Source: Actinopolymorpha alba DSM 45243 (GTDB taxonomy: Bacteria; Actinomycetota; Actinomycetes; Propionibacteriales; Actinopolymorphaceae). Taken from it: DNA of 64,000 nucleotides. The stretch's first letter is position 1, and each line of letters begins with the position of its first letter. The position numbers and the translations under genes are program-made. The notes below the pieces were generated by a model. It was not told the origin of the DNA. It searched no databases and saw only the letters and a list, made by a program, of their open reading frames with translations. Shown here piece by piece: positions 8,973-17,129 of this stretch. The stretch lies in assembly GCF_000373925.1 (NCBI RefSeq), contig NZ_KB892801.1, forward strand, positions 1 through 64,000, in the 5' to 3' direction.

Positions 8973-10240
8973 TCCTTGTCGTCCGCAGCTGGCCGCGCCT
9001 GTCGCAGACGTTCATCCTCAACGAGGTCCTCGCCCTCGAACGCCGCGGCCTCGCGTTGACCGTCGTCAGCCTGGTGCGCTCGCGGGAGCGGCACCGGCAG
9101 CCCCAGGTCGACCAGGTGCGGGCGCGAGTGCGGTTCCTCGACGACCGGGGCCCCGCGGCGATCTGGGCCCGGATCACCGATCATCTGGCCGCGTTCGCCG
9201 GCGCTCCCGGCCGGTATCTCGCGACGTTCTTCTTCGCGCTGACCCGACCGTGGCTCGGCGGCGGGTACGCGACCTGCTCGGCGCTGCGCAGCTTCGGTCA
9301 CGGTGTCCAGGTCGCGGCCCTGGCCGGGCGCCTGCGCCGCGCGGGCGAGGGCCACCCGCACCTGCACGCCCACTTCGCCCACGATCCGGCGCTGGTCGGG
9401 ATGCTCGCACGCCGGCTCACCGGACTGCCGTTCAGCTTCACCGCGCACGCCCGCGACCTCTACCAGACCTCGCCCCGGGCCCTGATCGCCCGAGCCGCCG
9501 AGGCGAAGGTGCTCGTCACCTGCTGCCGGGCGAACGCGGACTACATCGCGCGGACCATCCCGACGCGGGTCCGCCCGCTCGTCCGCGTCATCCACCACGG
9601 TGTCGAGCTTGACCAGCTGACGCCGTCGCGCACCGGACCGGCCGGGACGAACGGCGCCCAGGCGAAGGTCCTCTCGGTCGGCCGGCTGGTGGAGAAGAAG
9701 GGGTTCGACGACCTGCTACGCGCCTGCGCCCGCCTCGCGGAAGCCGGCCACGCCTTCTCGCTCGACATCTACGGCGACGGGCCCCTTCGGCCGGAGCTGA
9801 CCGCTCTGGTGGACCGGCTCCGCCTGGGATCGCACGTGACGTTCCACGGCGAGCGGGACAGGAACGAGATCGTCCGCGCGCTGGCCACCGCCGACGTCTT
9901 CGCGCTGACCCCGTGCGTGACCGGCGACGGTGACCGCGACGGCATCCCGAACGTCCTTGTGGAGGCGATGGCCTGCGGCTTACCCGTCGTCACCACCTCG
10001 GCCGGCGGGATCCCGGAACTCGTCCGGGACGGTGACAACGGCCTGCTCGCCTCACCCGGTGACGTCGCCGCCATCGCCGCGCACCTCGCCGCCCTGCTGG
10101 CGGATCCGGAGGCGCGGCGGGAGTTGGGTGCGCGTGGGCGGCACACCGTGGAGTCGGGGTACGACGTCGACGCGGCCGCCGCGGCGCTCGACGCCATTTT
10201 CCGTCCACAGACGGCCGTGCCGGCGGGGGTGCGCCCGTGA
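8957..10240 (+). CDS. Glycosyltransferase family 4 (group 1)
   Basis: 427-aa retaining GT-B glycosyltransferase. The start SWPRLSQTFILNEVLALERR is typical of exopolysaccharide enzymes such as colanic-acid WcaL-like proteins. HAHFAHDPA and FTAHARDLYQ belong to the acceptor domain. The C-terminal domain has VLSVGRLVEKKGFDDLL, IYGDGPLRPEL and DGIPNVLVEAMACGLPVV, covering the phosphate-binding loop and the second Glu of the EX7E motif. The ATG at 8957 lies inside the end of the previous gene, and the stop shares GTGA with the next start, so translation is coupled on both sides. It probably adds a sugar to the glycan the operon makes; donor and linkage are unknown. Confidence 0.92.
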   Translation: MPRHVILVVRSWPRLSQTFILNEVLALERRGLALTVVSLVRSRERHRQPQVDQVRARVRFLDDRGPAAIWARITDHLAAFAGAPGRYLATFFFALTRPWLGGGYATCSALRSFGHGVQVAALAGRLRRAGEGHPHLHAHFAHDPALVGMLARRLTGLPFSFTAHARDLYQTSPRALIARAAEAKVLVTCCRANADYIARTIPTRVRPLVRVIHHGVELDQLTPSRTGPAGTNGAQAKVLSVGRLVEKKGFDDLLRACARLAEAGHAFSLDIYGDGPLRPELTALVDRLRLGSHVTFHGERDRNEIVRALATADVFALTPCVTGDGDRDGIPNVLVEAMACGLPVVTTSAGGIPELVRDGDNGLLASPGDVAAIAAHLAALLADPEARRELGARGRHTVESGYDVDAAAAALDAIFRPQTAVPAGVRP

Positions 10241-11529
10241 CCCCTGAGTCAATGCGATTCGCCGAAGCGCTGCGGCCACGGGTGATGGGACCCCGCCTGG
10301 CCGCGGCGCTGCGCGGGGACACCCGGACCTGCCACGTCCTCGACGCGAAGTACGAGCCGGGCAAGCGCGCCCTGGTGTTGTACGACTACGGCGGCCGGCT
10401 GGTCCGTGGTGACCTGCTCCCCGCCGCCGGCGACCCGGCGTCCGACAGCGCGGCGTCCGACAGCACCGCGTACGACAGCACCGCGTACGACAGCACGGCG
10501 GTGGTTGAGCCCGGCGTCCGCTTGTCCGTCTTCCCGCACGACCCCGACCTGCCGTCGCTGCCGCGCGCTCTCGACCCCGGCACGTACGCGACGGTGCTCG
10601 GCGCCAACGACGGTGCGCGGACCGGGACCTGCCGGGTCCGCCTGCTGAGGTACCGGCCCGGCAAGCGGGTGACGGTGTACGTGTGGCGGCGGTCCGGCAG
10701 TGGCGCTGAGGGCTACGTCGCGAAGGTCTACCACGACCCGGGCAAGGCCGAGGCGGTGGCGGCGGAGGCGAAGGCGCTCGACGGCGGGCGCCGGCCGGCG
10801 GGGGTACTCCGGCTCGCGGCGCCCGTCGCCCACGTTCGTGACCTGGCTCTGCTGGTGCAACGCGCGGTCCGCGGGGTCCCGCTCGACCAGCTGGTCACCG
10901 GCGGGCTGGGCCGGGCCGAGGCGGGGATCGGACTCGCCGCCCGCGCGCTCGCCGAACTCCACGACCGGCCGGTCATCAGCGGGCGCGAACGCCCGGTCGA
11001 CCGCGAACTCCGTCGCTTCGGGGCCCGCGCCGCCCGGATCGCCGAAGTGAACCCCGCCCTCGGTGCCGCACTGACCGCGCTCGCGGACCGGCTCATCCGG
11101 CTCCAGCCGAGCATCACGCCAGGGCCTGCCGGCCTGGTGCACGGAGACTGCAAGCCGAGCCAGTTCATGGTCGCGAAGGACCACGTCTTCCTGCTCGACC
11201 TCGATCACTGCGGCGTCGCCGATCCGGCCAGCGACCTCGGAACCTTCCTCGCCACCCTGCGGCAGCACCGGGCGCGGCACCGGCTGGCCGGCACCGACCG
11301 GCCGCCCGCCTGGCAGTGGATCGCCCTCGGCGAGCGGTTCCTCACCACCTACCTGACCGTGCGGCGCGAGCCGTCCCTGCGTTCGGCGGCGCGGTGGTAC
11401 GAAGCCGTCGCGCTCGAACGCAAGGCGCTGCGCTGCTTCGCCCGGGCACCGCGGTCACCGCTTGCCGGGGTGCTCGTCTCTGAGGCGCAGCTGTGCCTCG
11501 ACCGGCTCGAAGGAGGAGAAGAACGGTGA
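10237..11529 (+). CDS. APH-like phosphotransferase with HGDxxPxQ loop
   Basis: 430-aa APH-fold protein with two N-lobe-like modules (DAKYEPGKRALVLYDY near residue 30, then LLRYRPGKRVTVYVW near 135, followed by YVAKVYHDPGKAEA). The catalytic loop LVHGDCKPSQF is near residue 302, with Gln where APH enzymes have Asn, and FLLDLDHCGVADPASDLG follows. Gln at this position also occurs in maltokinases, so loss of activity should not be assumed. A four-unit tandem 15-bp repeat (10441-10500) inserts DSAAS and DSTAY units between the modules. The GTG start shares GTGA with the upstream stop; an ATG at 10252 is an alternative. The stop again shares GTGA with the next gene. Confidence 0.8.
   Translation: MTPESMRFAEALRPRVMGPRLAAALRGDTRTCHVLDAKYEPGKRALVLYDYGGRLVRGDLLPAAGDPASDSAASDSTAYDSTAYDSTAVVEPGVRLSVFPHDPDLPSLPRALDPGTYATVLGANDGARTGTCRVRLLRYRPGKRVTVYVWRRSGSGAEGYVAKVYHDPGKAEAVAAEAKALDGGRRPAGVLRLAAPVAHVRDLALLVQRAVRGVPLDQLVTGGLGRAEAGIGLAARALAELHDRPVISGRERPVDRELRRFGARAARIAEVNPALGAALTALADRLIRLQPSITPGPAGLVHGDCKPSQFMVAKDHVFLLDLDHCGVADPASDLGTFLATLRQHRARHRLAGTDRPPAWQWIALGERFLTTYLTVRREPSLRSAARWYEAVALERKALRCFARAPRSPLAGVLVSEAQLCLDRLEGGEER
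10441..10500 (+). repeat. Tandem 15-bp repeat encoding DSTAY pentapeptides
   Basis: Four consecutive 15-bp units with consensus tacgacagcaccgcg encode DSAAS, DSTAS, the DSTAY type and a final DSTAV. They lie in a loop between the two N-lobe modules of the APH-like protein. A length that is a multiple of three lets the copy number vary without a frameshift. Confidence 0.9.
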
Positions 11530-14500
11530 CGACCACGACGACGCGACCGGCGCCGGTCGCACCGTCGGCTACCCGGGCCGAGCGCAAGGTCGGCGACTTC
11601 CGCCGCACGGTACGCCTCTTCCGGCAGTTCAAGGGCGGCAGCAAGGTGTACGTCGGCGCGATCGCCCTGCTCGTCTTCGAGTCCCTCACCGCGATCGCCG
11701 AGCCGTACCCGATCGCCTACCTGGTCGACTTCCTGCAGAACGCACAGCCGAGCCTGCGGACGACGCTCGGCCTGCCGGCGTTCCTCTCCTCCGAGCGGAC
11801 GGAGACGTTCGTCGTGTTGACGATCGGGATCGTCCTGATCGCCGCGATCAACAGCGCGGCCGACTCGTTCGCCGAGGTCTGCATGGCGCGTGGCGGCCGG
11901 GCGTTCGGCTACAACGTGCGGGTCGCGATGTACTCCCACCTGCAGCGGCTGTCGCTGGCCTACCACGACAAGAAGCGCACCGGTGACGTGCTGACCCGGG
12001 TGACCGGCGACGTGCTCGTCCTGGAGGACTTCATCATCGGGTCGGTCAGCAACATCCTCGGCAGTGGGTTGGTCCTGATCGGCACGTTCGGCGTCCTGCT
12101 CTACCAGAGCTGGAACGTCGCGCTGGTGGCGCTCGTGGTCGTGCCCCTGCTGGCGGTCATCTCGACGTACTTCTCCCGCCGGATCAAGGCGGCGTCGAAG
12201 ACGCAGCGTTCCAGGGAGGGCGAGCTGGCCTCGACCGCCCAGGAGATGCTGACCTCGATCCGGCTGATCCAGAGCTACGGGCGTGGACGGGTGGACCTCC
12301 GGAGGTTCTCCGACCAGACCGCGCAGAGCATGCGCGCCTCCCTGCGGACCGCCAACGTCCAGGCGAAGTTCAGCTTCGTGATCGCGCTCGCCGAGGCGCT
12401 CGCCATCTGCGCCGTCGTCTGGATCGGTGTCTTCCTGCTCGACCGCCGCGCGCTCACCATCGGCACGCTGGTGCTGCTCATCCTGCTGCTGCAGAACATG
12501 TTCAAGCCGGCCCGCAAGATCGTCAGCGAGTGGTACAAGATCGGCAAGGTCTTCGCCAGCGTGGAGCGGATCGCCGACCTCCTCGACCGCGAGGAAGGTG
12601 TCCGCGACGAGCCCGATGCCACCGCCGCGCCGCCGCTCAAGGGCCGGCTCACCTTCCGGCGGGTGAGCTTCAGCTATCCGGCCGAGCACGCCGACGGGTC
12701 ACCGGCCGAGGAGCGGGCGGCCGTGCTGCGTGCCGTCGACTTCGAGGTGTCGCCCGGTGAGATCGTCGCGCTCGTCGGGCAGAGCGGCGCGGGCAAGAGC
12801 ACGATCGCCCAGTTGGTGCCGCGCCTGTATGACCCGACAGACGGCGCGGTGCTCGTCGACGGCCTCGACGTACGCAGCCTGACGCTCAGCTCCGTACGCC
12901 GCCAGGTGAGTCTGGTGCTCCAGGACACGGTGTTGCTCAGCGGCACGGTCGCTGAGAACATCGGGTACGGCGTCGAGAACGCCACCCCCGAACGCATCGA
13001 GGCCGCCGCCCGGGCCGCCAACGCCCACGAGTTCATCGAGCGGCTGCCGGACGGCTACGACACGATGCTCGCCGAGCGGGGCACGACGCTCTCGGGCGGC
13101 CAGCGCCAGCGACTCGCGATCGCCCGCGCCTTCATCCGCGAGACACCGATCCTCATCCTCGACGAGCCCACCACCGGGCTGGACGCCGAGTCGACACAGC
13201 AGGTCCTCGAGGCGCTCCGCAGCCTGATGCGGGGTCGAACGACGCTCATCATCTCCCACGACCCCGAACTGATCCGGTGCGCGGACCGCACCCTGGTGAT
13301 CGCCGGCGGCACCGTCGCCGAGCGGGGCGACCGAGGCGAGCAGGGTGAGCGGAGCGAGCAAGGCGAGCGGGACCGGAGGCGCACGGGCAGGCATCGCCGA
13401 CAACCCGCCAAGGAACGAAGCGACGCCGGCACGCACGGGTACCAGTCGTCCGAACTCGCTTCGCCGCTGCGCTCCCGACTACCCGGGCTCTCCTTTGCGG
13501 TCGACCCGGAACGTGCCGGCCAGGAGATCGAACGCCGGATGCTGGCCGGCGACGCGACCGCACGGCTCGAGGACGTACGGGTGGAGAAGCTGTGGTACCA
13601 CCCCGACGGCACCTGCTCGCTGCGGTACGCCGTGCGGCTCGGAGGTACGGACGGCGGTACGGACGGCGGTGACCGCGCGCGGCCTGAGCACACGGTGCTC
13701 GCGCGGGTCCATCCCGACGACGAGGCCGCGGCGGCGTACCTTGCCGAGCGCGTCGGCCCGCTCGCCGCCCTCGACGGCGCGGGTGGCGCGGATGGCGCGG
13801 GCCGCAACGGCCGCGGCCGGTTCGGCGGTCTGTGGCGGCAGCAGGGCGTGGTGGTCCCCGGGACCGGTCTCGCGCTGCATCCGTTCCCGCTCGACCCGGC
13901 GCTCGTGACCCTGCCCCTGGCGGTCGACCCGGCGGTGGTCGCGAAGGCCCTGCGGGACCACCTCCCTGATGCCCACGGGCGCGCCAAGGACGAGTGGACC
14001 GTCCACGTCGTCCACCACCCGCGCGAGGGCGGCTGCGTCCTCCGCTTCGACGGCGGGCCGAGGCGAGCAGGCGGGTCCGGCATACCTTCGACAGACAGCG
14101 GGGTGACGGTGTTCGGCAAGGTGTACGGCGACGGGCGCGGACAGATCACCGCGGCCACCCTCCAGGCGCTGGCCGCACCGCCGGTACGCGCCACCAGCGC
14201 CAACGGCGACCTCCGGGTACCCCGGCTGGTCGGCTACGTACCAGACCTCCGGCTCCTCTTCACCGGGGTCGTTCCGGGCGAGCCGCTGCTGCGCGCGGGA
14301 TCATGGGCCTGGTCGGCTGGCCGGGCGGAACCAGCGGCACACGGCGTCCTCGACATGATGACGGCGGCCGGGCGCCTGCTCGCCGAACTCCACCGCCGCC
14401 GGGTACTCCGACTCCGCCCGTACAGCCGGGCCGACGAACTCGGCGCGCTGGCGGGCGAGGCCGACCGGATCGAACCGGTCTGGCCCGACCTTGCCGAGCG

Positions 14501-14957
14501 GGCCCGCCAGCGGTTGGCGCTCCTGCACGAGCGGGCGCGCTCTGTGGCCGAGTCCTGGCGGGTGCTCTGCCACGGTGACTTCACTCCCGCGCAGATCCTC
14601 GCCAGTGCCGGCGGGCTGGCGCTGGTCGACTTCGACACCGTCTGCCGGGCCGAACCAGCGCTGGATCTCGGGCGCTTCCTCGCCCACCTGCAACTCGCGG
14701 GCGTGAAGGCGGGCGGGACGGAGGCGTGGCCGCTGCTCGACGAGCTGTCGGGCGCCTTCCTGCGGGCGTACGCCGAGGCCTCGACACCGTGGGCAGAGCT
14801 CGACCGGCCGCTACTGGACCGGGTGGCGCTGTATCGGGACGCCAGCCTGCTGCGGACAGCTCTCCACGGCTGCCGCCAACTCAAGGACGCCCGGATGAAG
14901 CTCGCGCTCGCGATGCTCGACGACACCGACGACTGGACCCGGAGGATCCGCTCATGA
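11526..14957 (+). CDS. ABC exporter (fused TMD-NBD) with C-terminal APH-like kinase domain
   Basis: 1143-aa fusion. Residues about 20-320 are a type-I exporter membrane domain that starts FRRTVRLFRQFKGGSKVYVG. The nucleotide-binding domain (about 350-600) has Walker A GQSGAGKST near 417, signature LSGGQRQRLAIARAF near 521 and Walker B ILILDEPTTGLDAES near 544. A charged linker (ERGDRGEQGERSEQGERD) follows. The APH-like part has LWYHPDGTCSLRYAV, FGKVYGDGRGQ, catalytic loop LCHGDFTPAQILA near 1016 and LVDFDTVCRAEPALDLGRF. The transporter half alone matches the usual length of MsbA/LmrA-like exporters, so the roughly 540 extra residues are a true addition. The GTG at 11526 sits in a GTGA overlap behind a strong aggagg site. 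The fusion suggests that phosphorylation and export of the product are physically linked; this is inference. Confidence 0.88.
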   Translation: MTTTTTRPAPVAPSATRAERKVGDFRRTVRLFRQFKGGSKVYVGAIALLVFESLTAIAEPYPIAYLVDFLQNAQPSLRTTLGLPAFLSSERTETFVVLTIGIVLIAAINSAADSFAEVCMARGGRAFGYNVRVAMYSHLQRLSLAYHDKKRTGDVLTRVTGDVLVLEDFIIGSVSNILGSGLVLIGTFGVLLYQSWNVALVALVVVPLLAVISTYFSRRIKAASKTQRSREGELASTAQEMLTSIRLIQSYGRGRVDLRRFSDQTAQSMRASLRTANVQAKFSFVIALAEALAICAVVWIGVFLLDRRALTIGTLVLLILLLQNMFKPARKIVSEWYKIGKVFASVERIADLLDREEGVRDEPDATAAPPLKGRLTFRRVSFSYPAEHADGSPAEERAAVLRAVDFEVSPGEIVALVGQSGAGKSTIAQLVPRLYDPTDGAVLVDGLDVRSLTLSSVRRQVSLVLQDTVLLSGTVAENIGYGVENATPERIEAAARAANAHEFIERLPDGYDTMLAERGTTLSGGQRQRLAIARAFIRETPILILDEPTTGLDAESTQQVLEALRSLMRGRTTLIISHDPELIRCADRTLVIAGGTVAERGDRGEQGERSEQGERDRRRTGRHRRQPAKERSDAGTHGYQSSELASPLRSRLPGLSFAVDPERAGQEIERRMLAGDATARLEDVRVEKLWYHPDGTCSLRYAVRLGGTDGGTDGGDRARPEHTVLARVHPDDEAAAAYLAERVGPLAALDGAGGADGAGRNGRGRFGGLWRQQGVVVPGTGLALHPFPLDPALVTLPLAVDPAVVAKALRDHLPDAHGRAKDEWTVHVVHHPREGGCVLRFDGGPRRAGGSGIPSTDSGVTVFGKVYGDGRGQITAATLQALAAPPVRATSANGDLRVPRLVGYVPDLRLLFTGVVPGEPLLRAGSWAWSAGRAEPAAHGVLDMMTAAGRLLAELHRRRVLRLRPYSRADELGALAGEADRIEPVWPDLAERARQRLALLHERARSVAESWRVLCHGDFTPAQILASAGGLALVDFDTVCRAEPALDLGRFLAHLQLAGVKAGGTEAWPLLDELSGAFLRAYAEASTPWAELDRPLLDRVALYRDASLLRTALHGCRQLKDARMKLALAMLDDTDDWTRRIRS

Positions 14958-16411
14958 TGCCGCTGCTCGACGACGATGTGGTCGTCTCCTCGCTGGAGGA
15001 ATTCGCGTCTCTACCGGACTGGCTCGCTGCCGGCATGCTGCCCGATCGGGTGGAGTCGGCGTTGCGGCGGGAGGTTCCGGAGTTGGCGGACGGCCGCCTC
15101 ACGCTGCTCTCCTGTACGCCGCAGAGGTTGCGCGCCAAGGGCAACGAATGGCTTGCCCGCTACCGCCTCGAGGTGGCCGAGCCCGGTGGGGCGCCGCGGG
15201 AGGTCGTCCTCGTCGGCAACCTGCGGCCGCCGTCGACCGGCGGACCCGAGCCCGACCACGCGCAGCGGCGGGGACCGCTGTCGAGTCCGGAGTTCGGCGA
15301 ACCCGGCTGGAGCTGCTGGCTACCCGACCTCCGCCTCGAACTCCGCGTCCAGGTCGCCGACGAGGCGTTGCCGTCCCTGCCGTCGCTGGTCGAACCCGCA
15401 GCCGCGGGCCGGCTGCTCCAGCGCGTACTCCGGGAGGCGGGCTATGGCGACGCGGTGGTCGAGGACTGTACGCCCGACGTGGTCCGCTACAAGCCGGGCA
15501 GCCGGTGCACGGTGGTGACGAGCGTGCGGTACGCCGACAGCCGCGCCAGTCGCGGGCTGCCCGACCCGGTCGTGGTCAAGACCCACCAGGGTGACAAGGG
15601 GAGTACCGCGTGGGAGGCGATGCGGGCGCTGTGGGAGACACCACTCGCGCAGGGTACGGCGGTCCGGCTGGCGGAGCCGTTGGCGTACCTGCCGGACGAA
15701 CGGATCCTCGTACAGGGTCCGATCCCGGGCGACAAGACGTTGAAGGAACTCGCCCGGGAGGCGATCAGCGACGGGGGTACTCGCGAGGTGGGCCGCCTGC
15801 GCGACGCGCTCGCCCAGACCGCCGGCGCGCTGGCCGCCCTGCACTCCTGCGGTGCGGTGTATGGCCGGACCGCGACCTTCGAAGAGGAAGTCGACGAGGT
15901 CGAGGAGGTCGTGGGGCGGCTCGCCCAGTCGGTGCCCGCACTGCGGCCGGCCGCGGGTCCGTTGCTCGCGCGGATGCGGGAGTGCGCGAAGGAGTTGCCG
16001 GCCGACCCGGTGGTCTGCGCCCACCATGACTTCCGCCCGGCGCAGGTCCTTCTGGACGGGGGAGCCGTCGGCTTCATCGACTTCGACGGGTCGTGCATGG
16101 CCGAACCCGCCCTCGACCTCGGGCGGTTCCGGGCCAAGCTGCGAGACATCGGGATCAGCGTCCTGGCGGCCACCGGCCAGCCGCTGACCGGCGAACCGCT
16201 GGCCCGCAACCTCGGGTTGCTCGACGACCTGTGCGAGGGGTTCCTCGCGGCGTACCAGGAGCAGGCGAAGGTGTCGCGCGAGCGGGTCCTGCTGTGGGAG
16301 ACGTGCGACCTGGTCACCGCGATGCTGCACGCCTGGACCAAGGTGCGGCTCGCGCGGATCGGCCCACGGCTGACGGTACTCATCCACCAGCTTCGTACGG
16401 TCCGGTTCTAA
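14954..16411 (+). CDS. APH-like phosphotransferase, last gene of the operon
   Basis: 485-aa APH-fold protein. The first N-lobe-like module is diverged (GNEWLARYRLEV, REVVLVGNLRPP). The second is typical: VRYKPGSRCTVVTSVRYAD, then VVVKTHQGDKGS with the likely ATP-binding Lys. The catalytic loop CAHHDFRPAQVLL near residue 357 keeps the Asp and has Gln for Asn, and FIDFDGSCMAEPALDLGRF follows. Its pattern is closest to the kinase half of the preceding ABC fusion, which suggests duplication inside the operon. The ATG at 14954 shares ATGA with the upstream stop and follows ggagga. The gene is closed by the hairpin at 16417-16454. Substrate unknown. Confidence 0.82.
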   Translation: MMPLLDDDVVVSSLEEFASLPDWLAAGMLPDRVESALRREVPELADGRLTLLSCTPQRLRAKGNEWLARYRLEVAEPGGAPREVVLVGNLRPPSTGGPEPDHAQRRGPLSSPEFGEPGWSCWLPDLRLELRVQVADEALPSLPSLVEPAAAGRLLQRVLREAGYGDAVVEDCTPDVVRYKPGSRCTVVTSVRYADSRASRGLPDPVVVKTHQGDKGSTAWEAMRALWETPLAQGTAVRLAEPLAYLPDERILVQGPIPGDKTLKELAREAISDGGTREVGRLRDALAQTAGALAALHSCGAVYGRTATFEEEVDEVEEVVGRLAQSVPALRPAAGPLLARMRECAKELPADPVVCAHHDFRPAQVLLDGGAVGFIDFDGSCMAEPALDLGRFRAKLRDIGISVLAATGQPLTGEPLARNLGLLDDLCEGFLAAYQEQAKVSRERVLLWETCDLVTAMLHAWTKVRLARIGPRLTVLIHQLRTVRF

Positions 16412-16416
16412 CCCGG

Positions 16417-16454
16417 CGTGGGACGGGCCCGCCTGTCGGCCGGCCCGTCCCACG
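16417..16454. terminator. Strong hairpin terminator between convergent genes
   Basis: Perfect 13-bp inverted repeat cgtgggacgggcc / ggcccgtcccacg with a 12-nt loop. It sits 5 bp after the stop of the glycan operon and ends next to the stop of the convergent DivIVA-like gene. It probably works in both directions. Confidence 0.85.
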
Positions 16455-17129
16455 TCACGGGCGACGGTCGGTGGGGAACTGCGGAAGCTGGTCGAGTTCC
16501 GCGTGCCAGTTCACTTCGCTGTCCGAAGTGAGTTCACGGCCGCCGGTCAGTTGGGGGACGTCGCCGAGTTTGTCGACCTGCTCGGCCAGCGCATCCAGCA
16601 CTGAACGCAGCTGCACCTGTGCGACCCGGGCGAACGTCCGGACGTACTCCACCTCCGGTATCGGCGTGGCGTAGCCACGCGCCGCCCCATCGGTGCCCGC
16701 CATGGGCGGCGCCTCCCGTGCGGCGGCCTCGGCGGCGTCGGCGGCATTCTGTGCCTGCTGCAGGATCTCCCGCTGCTGGGCCCGGGCCGCGGTCATCAGG
16801 TCGCGAGCATGCTGGACGGCCTCGGCCACCAGACGGTCGGCGACCTGCTGGGCCTGGCTGAACAACGCCACCGCATGCGAATTGATCTCGGTGGGCTCCT
16901 GCGTCTGGGTCTGGGTCTGCTCGGCCCTCACGGCCCTCCGCAGCCGGTCGATCTCGGCGCGCAGAGCGCCGCGCTCTGCGTCGGCCGCCTCGATCTCGGA
17001 CGCCAGGATGTCCAGGAACTCGCGGACCTCGGTTTCGTCCAGGCCACGGATCCGGTGGGAGAAGGTCGCGTTACGGACCGCACCGGGGGATCTGCGTGAG
17101 GCAGCGGGAATGCGGGAGATATCTGTCAC
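16455..17129 (-). CDS. DivIVA-domain protein
   Basis: 224-aa protein with the DivIVA/Wag31-like N-terminal segment FSHRIRGLDETEVREFLDIL (about residues 23-43) followed by a long heptad-rich coiled coil (IEAADAERGALRAEIDRLRR, then AEAVQHARDLMTAARAQQRE). DivIVA proteins bind curved membrane and organise polar growth or septation. This one is shorter and more diverged than the essential Wag31 and is probably an accessory scaffold. A TQTQTQ stretch and an Ala-rich stretch interrupt the coil. The GTG start at 17127-17129 shares GTGA with the flavohaemoprotein stop, so it is the third gene of the globin operon, an unusual partner for NO detoxification genes. Confidence 0.85.
   Translation of the reverse strand: MTDISRIPAASRRSPGAVRNATFSHRIRGLDETEVREFLDILASEIEAADAERGALRAEIDRLRRAVRAEQTQTQTQEPTEINSHAVALFSQAQQVADRLVAEAVQHARDLMTAARAQQREILQQAQNAADAAEAAAREAPPMAGTDGAARGYATPIPEVEYVRTFARVAQVQLRSVLDALAEQVDKLGDVPQLTGGRELTSDSEVNWHAELDQLPQFPTDRRP

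Noticed and set aside
16417-16454. Inverted repeat as an IS end or attachment site
   Set aside because: It sits exactly between two stops and has the stem-loop shape of a bidirectional terminator.
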